Positions 1-5,650 of a stretch of 64,000 bases of DNA are shown here, in pieces. This DNA is from an uncultured Chryseobacterium sp. (GTDB taxonomy: Bacteria > Bacteroidota > Bacteroidia > Flavobacteriales > Weeksellaceae): assembly GCA_913775525.1 (NCBI GenBank), contig CAJYLH010000002.1, positions 31,719-95,718 on the forward strand, in the 5' to 3' direction. The translations under genes were made by a program, and so were the position numbers. The notes beneath the pieces are model-generated. The model saw nothing but the letters and a program-made list of their open reading frames with translations. It made no database searches and was not told where the DNA came from. How positions within the stretch are numbered: the first letter of the stretch is position 1; every line of letters begins with the position of its first letter.

Positions 1-695
1 ATGACTCCGCTTGCCCGTTCCGCCTCAAGATCAAAGAATGAATAGGTGGACTTCAAAACCTTCTCGTTATTTTCAAAATCATTGCTAAGCATTATGTTCT
101 GCTTATATATAAGTTTTTCGACAGCATAATTCCAGTAGTTGAATGCGATAAAAAATCCCAGTACGGCAATGCACAGAAACTGCCAGATATCCAGATCCCA
201 TTCGTATCCGCTGAAAAATTCTGCAAAGTGATGGCTTCCCGCTGCATAGATCCCAAAGAAAATACTGACGAGCACCAAAGGAATTATCACCCATGCAAAC
301 ATCTTCTGCCAGAACCCGGGAATATTCTTTTTGGGAAGCCATTCTTCAAAACTGAAAAAACGGCATACTGAAGTAAAAGTATTGACCATAAATACAGGGA
401 TAAGCAACAGGATTTTCATCCGCCTGTTTTTAGACCTGTATGACAATAATAGAAGTGAGCTTACCACTGCAAGAAATGAAGAGAGATCGCCATACCACGC
501 AAACGCAATACCGGATATAGCGGAGGTTGCCATCAAGACAAAGAATGTTTTTGTCCTGTTTTTTACCGGTGTCCTGTTTACAGTAAGTAGAGCATAGATG
601 ATGCAAAGAATCCCTACATTAAGCCCTACATTTTCGTTGTAGAATAAAGCAACAAATAAGGCAGTGGTAAGGAATATATAGTGATGTGTTTTCAT
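1..695 (-). CDS. DUF4173/DUF4153-like polytopic membrane protein, C-terminus outside window
   Basis: An open frame runs from an ATG at 693-695 (MKTHHYIFLTTALF) to the window edge without a stop, so only the N-terminal 231 residues are visible. At least five hydrophobic stretches alternate with short basic loops, as in an integral inner-membrane protein. After about 110 residues comes a segment resembling FFSFEEWLPKK and an amphipathic region followed by more helices; this layout matches the DUF4173/DUF4153 group that in Bacteroidota often sits beside small winged-helix regulators, which is also the case here. It lies 54 bases downstream of the Coq4-like gene and is probably the last visible gene of the operon starting at 3026. 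Function unknown. The family name is from memory of the family, without a profile search. Confidence 0.7.
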   Translation of the reverse strand, partial: MKTHHYIFLTTALFVALFYNENVGLNVGILCIIYALLTVNRTPVKNRTKTFFVLMATSAISGIAFAWYGDLSSFLAVVSSLLLLSYRSKNRRMKILLLIPVFMVNTFTSVCRFFSFEEWLPKKNIPGFWQKMFAWVIIPLVLVSIFFGIYAAGSHHFAEFFSGYEWDLDIWQFLCIAVLGFFIAFNYWNYAVEKLIYKQNIMLSNDFENNEKVLKSTYSFFDLEAERASGV

Positions 696-749
696 GATTT
701 TAAAATTGAATTGATAATTAAGGGTTTCAGGATTTGCCTACGGTATCCA

Positions 750-1235
750 TCAGTGTAAAGCCACTGTATCGTTCCGGAAGATGAAGTCTTTCAGGTGTTC
801 AAAATTCTGCCACAGTAATGTTTCGAAGTCCCAGTCGTAAAATTTCCGCATCATTTTTCCTTTTTGGTAAGCTTGACGATATACGGGTATATATTCAGGC
901 AGGATTAAGGTACCAAGGACAATAGCAGCTAAAAGATGTGCATTCAGCTTTCCGTTTCCAAGGAGCAGGTACTGCATGGCAACCTCATCTTCGAAACGGG
1001 TACTGCAGCCGGTGATAAGATGATGGACATCATGGTCTTCCATCTTAGGGATCATGCTGAAGCCATGCTTTTCATAGAATTCTCCCAGTTGTCTTCCCAG
1101 GGAGCCTTTGTGAAACTCCAGCAGCTGTTTTTCAGTGAACTGCCATTGCCTCTTTTTCCTTTTAAAACAGGTCCTGTACAATTTCTGGGTTCTATTATAA
1201 ATCAGCAACAGAAACCTTACGCGTATTTTTTTCAT
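750..1235 (-). CDS. Coq4-like protein
   Basis: A 161-residue protein carrying H68-D-V-H-H72 followed by exactly 11 residues and E84, which is the HDxxHx11E metal-binding signature of the Coq4 family. Coq4 in mitochondria and proteobacteria works in ubiquinone synthesis (C1 decarboxylation and hydroxylation). Flavobacteria make menaquinone, so a ubiquinone role is unlikely and the substrate here is unknown. The N-terminal 30 residues are strongly basic (KKIRVRF, CFKRKKRQ) with no signal peptide. It starts two bases after the stop of the preceding 99-residue membrane protein, so the two are translationally close members of the 3026-to-1 operon. Family assignment rests on the motif and length. 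Confidence 0.7.
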   Translation of the reverse strand: MKKIRVRFLLLIYNRTQKLYRTCFKRKKRQWQFTEKQLLEFHKGSLGRQLGEFYEKHGFSMIPKMEDHDVHHLITGCSTRFEDEVAMQYLLLGNGKLNAHLLAAIVLGTLILPEYIPVYRQAYQKGKMMRKFYDWDFETLLWQNFEHLKDFIFRNDTVALH

Positions 1236-1237
1236 AA

Positions 1238-1537
1238 TTAAAGTGTTAGAATTGAAATTCCGATAAAGAAGTATACAATGGCAATCGGGATGTTGATCAG
1301 GATGATCATGACCGCTTTCATGCAGGCACTGCGCCGGCGTACATCAACCCATGCATAGACTAAAATAGCCGCAATAATCAGCAGATTGATCATTGATCCG
1401 AAAATCAGCAACATAAATCCGCCGACTGCGAATTCATCATTCTTGCTCATGATGTAGCCTATCATGCTGATATTTCCGAGAATAAAGAACAGCCAGAATA
1501 CTGACTTTCCTAATGTAATTAAAGATTGATCGTTCAT
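1238..1537 (-). CDS. small membrane protein, function unknown
   Basis: 99 residues with three predicted transmembrane helices: about 10-30 (VFWLFFILGNISMIGYIM), 37-63 and 74-97. A short basic loop (DVRRRSA) lies between the second and third helix. No family recognised. It starts four bases downstream of the phosphoesterase stop and ends two bases before the Coq4-like start, so it is part of the same operon. Nothing in the sequence indicates a substrate. Confidence 0.75.
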   Translation of the reverse strand: MNDQSLITLGKSVFWLFFILGNISMIGYIMSKNDEFAVGGFMLLIFGSMINLLIIAAILVYAWVDVRRRSACMKAVMIILINIPIAIVYFFIGISILTL

Positions 1538-1541
1538 TATT

Positions 1542-2381
1542 TTAAGATTGGGTTAAAGTGAACACTGTGATTTCCGGACGAACCATGAAGCGCACCTGAA
1601 AAGAATGCCCTAATGCCCGGTTGATGTACAGCATCCTTCCGTCATGGAGATCAATGGCACCGGATACATATTTTTTATTCTTTACAGGAAGAATGGGAGT
1701 AATTACACCGGGAATCCGGCACTGACCGCCATGCGTGTGGCCGCTCAGAATCCAGCCCTGATATCCGTTCCATACCTCCAGGTCACACACATCCGGATTA
1801 TGGCACAAGACGATGCCGGCTTTCGATGGATTATAATCTTTCATTACATCCATAGGCCTGAAATTGGGCGACCAAAGATCTTCAAAGCCGATAAAGCGGA
1901 GTCCTTCATACTCCTGTTGGGCGTTTTTCAGAATGGTAATTGCTTTATTTTCAAGCACGGTACAGATATGTTCTGTTATGCTGAGATCGCTCCAGTCTTT
2001 CCCATAATCATGGTTGCCTAAGATGCCTAAAGTGGCGATCTTACCCGTAACGGCATGTCCCATTACCTGCTCCAGCGCTGAAATTTCTTCCGGTGTGCCG
2101 CAGTTTACATAATCACCGGTGTATACCACAAAATCAGGATCATAATGTCTGGCTTTCTTAAAGGCATCAATAATAAAGTGCCAGTCGAACCTGTTTCCCA
2201 CATGCAGATCGGAAATCTGCATCAGTATTTTTCCTTCTAAGTGACCGGGAAGATTCTTCACCGGCAGTTTCCTTTCTACAAATTCAAGCCAGAAGGGTTC
2301 AACCTGCCAGGAATACAGTGCCGGCAACATACCCGCCATGGCCAAGAGAGAAGCTTTTTTGATAAATGTTTTCCTTGTCAT
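1542..2381 (-). CDS. YkuE-type calcineurin-like metallophosphoesterase
   Basis: 279 residues with all metallophosphoesterase blocks in order: D58-L-H60, G89-D90, G122-N-H-D125, H194 and G214-H-T-H217-GGQ. These form the binuclear metal site. The N-terminus (MTRKTFIKKASLLAMAG) is a basic stretch followed by a hydrophobic helix, an anchor or export signal; it lacks a full twin-arginine pair. YkuE-like enzymes act at or outside the membrane, some with a role in UDP-diacylglucosamine or lipid phosphate hydrolysis; the substrate here cannot be read from sequence. It lies 12 bases after the 95-residue membrane protein, within the operon led by the winged-helix regulator. Confidence 0.85.
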   Translation of the reverse strand: MTRKTFIKKASLLAMAGMLPALYSWQVEPFWLEFVERKLPVKNLPGHLEGKILMQISDLHVGNRFDWHFIIDAFKKARHYDPDFVVYTGDYVNCGTPEEISALEQVMGHAVTGKIATLGILGNHDYGKDWSDLSITEHICTVLENKAITILKNAQQEYEGLRFIGFEDLWSPNFRPMDVMKDYNPSKAGIVLCHNPDVCDLEVWNGYQGWILSGHTHGGQCRIPGVITPILPVKNKKYVSGAIDLHDGRMLYINRALGHSFQVRFMVRPEITVFTLTQS

Positions 2382-2393
2382 GATTCAAGGGAT

Positions 2394-2681
2394 TTAGCTG
2401 CCGGCCAGCGGAGTTCCGAAAATTCCAACAGCAAGCTCGATCCATATCAGCGCTATAACAAGAAGCATTACGCAGCAAAACATTATTCTCAATGGGAGTT
2501 TTGTGACCCTACTTAAAATAAAGTGAATAAAACCTGCGGTACTCCAAAGTATCACGCCCGCTATAAGAAAATCATATCCCGACCAGTTAACTTCACGGGA
2601 TATCAAGTTCCCGACCAGCGGTATACACAGCAATAAAGCTGGTACCATGTATAATCCTACTAAATTTCTTTTTTTTGACAT
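2394..2681 (-). CDS. small membrane protein, function unknown
   Basis: 95 residues with three hydrophobic helices: about 9-28, 33-55 and 66-90. The order of basic loops (SKKRN at the start, RVTKLPLR before the last helix) suggests a cytoplasmic N-terminus. No family recognised. The 51-base gap to the upstream regulator gene holds the palindrome TACTTTG-AATTA-CAAAGTA, so this gene and those behind it probably have their own regulated promoter in addition to read-through from 3026. Confidence 0.7.
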   Translation of the reverse strand: MSKKRNLVGLYMVPALLLCIPLVGNLISREVNWSGYDFLIAGVILWSTAGFIHFILSRVTKLPLRIMFCCVMLLVIALIWIELAVGIFGTPLAGS

Positions 2682-2698
2682 ATTATTATTTTTAAAAG

Positions 2699-2717
2699 TA
2701 CTTTGAATTACAAAGTA
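2699..2717. promoter_or_regulatory. palindromic operator candidate, copy 1
   Basis: TACTTTG AATTA CAAAGTA is a perfect 7+5+7 inverted repeat in the 51-base gap between the winged-helix regulator and the 95-residue membrane protein. Read on the minus strand, its ACTTTG arm falls where a -7 element (TAnnTTTG-like) is expected, so a bound dimer would block the promoter. A near-identical palindrome lies at 4018-4036. The regulator encoded at 2733-3026 is the natural candidate for the binding protein; this is inference. Confidence 0.55.
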
Positions 2718-2732
2718 ATTAGGTAAAAAAAT

Positions 2733-3026
2733 TTATCTGCTTCCTAACAGTTTTTCAAGTGCATTCAGATGTTCGGTAAAAGCTTCTCTCCCTCTCTGGG
2801 TCACCCTATAAGAAGTCCTGGGCTTCTTCCCGACAAATTCTTTCTTTACCTCAATATACTCCGATTTTTCAAGCGCGTTGCTGTGGCTCGCAAGATTGCC
2901 GTCGGTAATTTCCAGCAGGCTTTTCATTTCGGAAAAATCAACCCAGTCGTTCACCATCAGCACAGACATAATGCCCAGCCGTACACGACTTTCAAATTCT
3001 TTATTGAGTTGACTGATGTTAATCAT
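2733..3026 (-). CDS. winged-helix transcriptional regulator (HTH_27/MarR-like)
   Basis: 97 residues, the size of the small stand-alone winged-helix regulators (Pfam winged helix DNA-binding domain HTH_27, ArsR/MarR fold). The recognition region reads DFSEMKSLLEITDGNLASHSNALEKSEYI, the typical DGNLSxHLxxLExxGYI pattern, followed by a wing with KKEFVGKKPRTSYRVTQRGREAF. No separate sensor domain is present. It is the first gene of the operon leading to the DUF4173-like protein. In Bacteroidota such regulators commonly sit beside membrane proteins whose expression they control. Two copies of one palindrome near it are likely operators. Confidence 0.85.
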   Translation of the reverse strand: MINISQLNKEFESRVRLGIMSVLMVNDWVDFSEMKSLLEITDGNLASHSNALEKSEYIEVKKEFVGKKPRTSYRVTQRGREAFTEHLNALEKLLGSR

Positions 3027-3047
3027 TGTAATTGTATCCTGTTCATT

Positions 3048-3077
3048 CTAAAGTAATCATACTGCCTTATCAACAAT
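3048..3077 (-). promoter_or_regulatory. candidate promoter of the regulator operon
   Basis: On the minus strand TACTTTAG (3048-3055) resembles the Bacteroidota -7 consensus TAnnTTTG, and ATTG (3074-3077) lies 18 bases upstream at the -33 position. Transcription would start about 15 bases ahead of the ATG at 3026. The match is imperfect. The rest of the 3027-3393 spacer is AT-rich and I see no gene or strong hairpin in it. Confidence 0.35.
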
Positions 3078-3393
3078 AATCATTTTTCTTTGTTTGTTAT
3101 CCAGATATCTAATGGTTGAAATCCCGATCTTAAAAATCCTGATCTACTATTGATATCCAGATGTAAAAATTTAATATCTCCATCTGATGTTAATATACCT
3201 AAGCATCTTAGCTGGATGACCGGCAGAGCTTAACGCTCATCGATCTTACTTATTTGATCAATTTTTAGCTGATACACCTTCTGATCGCTTTTATTTTTTA
3301 TATTTCATAGCTTACAATACTAGAGAAAAAAGTCCTGAATCATACAGCCACAAAAGTAACAATAAAAAACAGGATGTATTTTTCCACAGCATC

Positions 3394-4011
3394 TTATTTA
3401 TATTTTTTATGCATAATCAGGCCGTAAATGATATGTAAAAATCCAAACCCGATGGTCCAGAAAATCAATCCCCAACCCAAAAAGAACAGGGAAATCAAAC
3501 CTAAAGCGACCTGGCAATATCCTAAGTATTTTATATCTGTTAATGTGTATCGTTCTGCGCTTACCAGAGCTAAGCCGTAAAAGATCAGTGTTGCCGGCGC
3601 TATAAAAACAAAAAGATGATGAAACAGAAGCGCCAGGCAAAATATTCCTCCCGTTACTAATGGTATTGAAAAGCTGATAAGAAGCCTCCTGGTAGTAGCA
3701 TCCCATATTTTCAATCCTTTCTTCCTGCTTTTCGTTGCTGTAAAAAAATATCCGCTTAGGAGCGCTACCGTAAGAATGATAACAGCCACCCAAATCAGTT
3801 CCCGGATTAATTCAGCGTGAAAAATATTACGGTCACCTTCAAGATAATCAATTCCCTCCTTCTTTAATCTGAAATATACATATACAGCTCCTGCAATTGC
3901 TGAAACACCGGCAAAAACTCCGGAAAGCCCACTTAGTGATATGAACCGTGAGGAACGTTCCATCATGGAACGGATATGCGAAAGGTCTTCATGATAATTT
4001 TTAGCATCCAT
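3394..4011 (-). CDS. four-to-five-helix membrane protein, function unknown
   Basis: 205 residues from the ATG at 4009-4011 (MDAKNYHEDLSHIRSMMERSSRF). An upstream TTG at 4032 would add seven residues but overlaps the -7 element, so I prefer the ATG. After a soluble N-terminal helix come hydrophobic segments near 33-47, 73-93, 105-145 (two helices) and 160-200. The N-terminal pattern ME(R)SSRFISLSGLSGV is common in uncharacterised Bacteroidota membrane proteins encoded near small winged-helix regulators. It is transcribed towards the regulator operon from its own promoter, which overlaps a palindrome shared with the regulator locus; I infer common regulation. Confidence 0.75.
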   Translation of the reverse strand: MDAKNYHEDLSHIRSMMERSSRFISLSGLSGVFAGVSAIAGAVYVYFRLKKEGIDYLEGDRNIFHAELIRELIWVAVIILTVALLSGYFFTATKSRKKGLKIWDATTRRLLISFSIPLVTGGIFCLALLFHHLFVFIAPATLIFYGLALVSAERYTLTDIKYLGYCQVALGLISLFFLGWGLIFWTIGFGFLHIIYGLIMHKKYK

Positions 4012-4017
4012 AAAAAG

Positions 4018-4036
4018 AACTTTGAAATACAAAGTT
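4018..4036. promoter_or_regulatory. palindromic operator candidate, copy 2
   Basis: AACTTTG AAATA CAAAGTT is a perfect 7+5+7 inverted repeat covering the -7 element and likely start point of the membrane-protein gene at 3394-4011. It shares 15 of 19 positions with the palindrome at 2699-2717 (common core ACTTTGAA-T/A-TACAAAGT). Placement over the promoter suggests repression by a dimeric regulator. Confidence 0.55.
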
Positions 4037-4060
4037 ATAATTTTATTTTAAATAGCAAAA
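4030..4060 (-). promoter_or_regulatory. promoter of the 3394-4011 gene
   Basis: On the minus strand TAACTTTG (4030-4037) matches the -7 consensus TAnnTTTG exactly, and TTTTG (4056-4060) lies 18 bases upstream at -33. The start point would be near 4023-4025, giving a leader of about 13 bases. Confidence 0.6.
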
Positions 4061-4069
4061 TAATTTTAA

Positions 4070-4096
4070 TAAAAAACTCCGCTTTAAAAGCGGAGT
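4070..4096 (-). terminator. intrinsic terminator after susD
   Basis: ACTCCGCTTT and AAAGCGGAGT pair in a tight stem (4076-4096), followed on the minus strand by a run of six T. It ends the SusC/SusD transcript. Confidence 0.8.
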
Positions 4097-4130
4097 AGCA
4101 ATATTAAATTTGTTTGTTAATATAAAAACC

Positions 4131-5639
4131 CTAAAGTGGATTTTGTTCTATCAGTGGATTAGCATTGATTTCAGTCCTTGGAATTAAGTATTGCCATCTG
4201 TTATCTGTATTGCTTACAGTCAGCACATTATTGACTACAACAGCTGAATGGTTTGCCCCGGTCCTGTCGAGTCCCTGATTTAGTCTTTTAAGATCCAGGA
4301 ACCTGAACCCTTCTCCCCAGAATTCGATTCTCCGATTATTAAGAATCTCTGTAATATAAGCATTCCCGGTTGTAACAGCCCCGGTATAGGAAGGATTTCT
4401 GTTCTGCATAAACTGGTTAAAAACTATTTTTGAGTTAATTTCATCATTGGACCTTGCCAATGCTTCCGCTTCTATCAGGTACATTTCTGCGGCTCTCATA
4501 TATGGTACATCCAGACGACTGTCTGATACACTCGCAGATAAAAATTTCTGGCTTGTATAGGGAAATTTTGAAAATGTAGAAGGAAGCGATAAAGATGTGT
4601 GGGCTCCTGTAGGATCAACAACTTTAGTGCGCACATCTGTAGAAGGGAACATGGCAAAGAGTTTACTGTTCATCGCTTTGGGAGCCTGTCTTATATTGGT
4701 GGAATTGTAATTTCTTGACATATATGCGCCAAAATTCCCAAAGTAATCTGTCTGATCTGCAATGATGGTAGCGCCCCACATCCATTCTCCGTTACCTTCA
4801 AGATTATTAAACCCGGAAGTATATGTAGCGTTGCTCATAAGAGAAAATCCGTTTCTGGCCAATTTCGCAGAAGATGCTGCAAGAGCATAATTTCCTTGTG
4901 TAAGAGCAACTCTGGCTCTAAGTCCCAAAACGACTTTATCATTGAAATGGGATTTAGATGTTCTGGTACTGGATAATCTACTCAAAGCTTCAGCAAGATC
5001 ATTATTAATCTGCGTATATACCTCTTCAACAGTATTCCTCTTCATAGGTACTTCATCCGGCGTCAAACGGATAGGAATACCCAGCTGAGTATTGTTGGTT
5101 GCAGGAACATATCGTTTACCATAAATCTGAACAAGCATATAATGGCAGAATGCCCTGAATGCATACGCTTCACCAATAGCCTGCTTAACAACTGTCTCTT
5201 CTGATGAATTCACTGTCGGAACATTGGGACCGTTTTTGATCACTAAATTGGCATTTCTTATCAGAGCATAGTAAAATTGATACGGATATAAATCATTTGA
5301 GGCATTCTCATTAACCTGATCCTGCCAACGCACGGTAGAAACATACCAACCGTTGCCGGTTGATGGAAATACAAGATCTTCTCCCAGGGCATCCATCATG
5401 ATCATGATACCTCCCTGTCCGTTCTGGCCCTGATTAGAATTTTGCCTGTAATACATATTCCGGTGCATTCCACTAATGATGGCCGCCAAATTCGAAGCAC
5501 TCGAATAGGCTGCATCTTCAGATACCGCTGTAGTGGGATCCGTTTCAAGATAATCGCTGCTACAGGAAACTGTAAAACCGTTTAAAGCGATCATGCATGC
5601 TAATAATGCAATTTTTTTATATTTCTTAATATTTTTCAT
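4131..5639 (-). CDS. SusD/RagB-family outer-membrane nutrient-binding lipoprotein
   Basis: 502 residues. The N-terminus is a lipoprotein signal (KKIALLACMIALNGFTVSC, lipidated C26) followed by SSDYLETDPTTAVS, the classical SusD start. The C-terminal half ends with the conserved RRIEFWGEGFRFLDLKRLNQGL block and a final YLIPRTEINANPLIEQNP segment, both hallmarks of the RagB/SusD family. SusD proteins are surface lipoproteins that lid a SusC barrel and capture glycans or peptides. The gene follows its SusC partner by 11 bases. No glycosidase, peptidase or ECF sigma/anti-sigma pair accompanies the two genes, so the substrate is not indicated. Confidence 0.95.
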   Translation of the reverse strand: MKNIKKYKKIALLACMIALNGFTVSCSSDYLETDPTTAVSEDAAYSSASNLAAIISGMHRNMYYRQNSNQGQNGQGGIMIMMDALGEDLVFPSTGNGWYVSTVRWQDQVNENASNDLYPYQFYYALIRNANLVIKNGPNVPTVNSSEETVVKQAIGEAYAFRAFCHYMLVQIYGKRYVPATNNTQLGIPIRLTPDEVPMKRNTVEEVYTQINNDLAEALSRLSSTRTSKSHFNDKVVLGLRARVALTQGNYALAASSAKLARNGFSLMSNATYTSGFNNLEGNGEWMWGATIIADQTDYFGNFGAYMSRNYNSTNIRQAPKAMNSKLFAMFPSTDVRTKVVDPTGAHTSLSLPSTFSKFPYTSQKFLSASVSDSRLDVPYMRAAEMYLIEAEALARSNDEINSKIVFNQFMQNRNPSYTGAVTTGNAYITEILNNRRIEFWGEGFRFLDLKRLNQGLDRTGANHSAVVVNNVLTVSNTDNRWQYLIPRTEINANPLIEQNPL

Positions 5640-5650
5640 AATGTTTTTAA

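Noticed and set aside
1238-1537. Reading the small membrane proteins at 1238-1537 and 2394-2681 as toxins or bacteriocins
   Set aside because: They have several membrane helices and sit inside an operon with enzymes; there is no antitoxin or leader-peptide signal.
3057-3393. Repeated GATAT/ATCTG words in the 3057-3393 gap as a further heptad array
   Set aside because: ATCCAGAT and TGATATC words recur but not at a constant 7- or 8-base distance, so I do not count it with the arrays.
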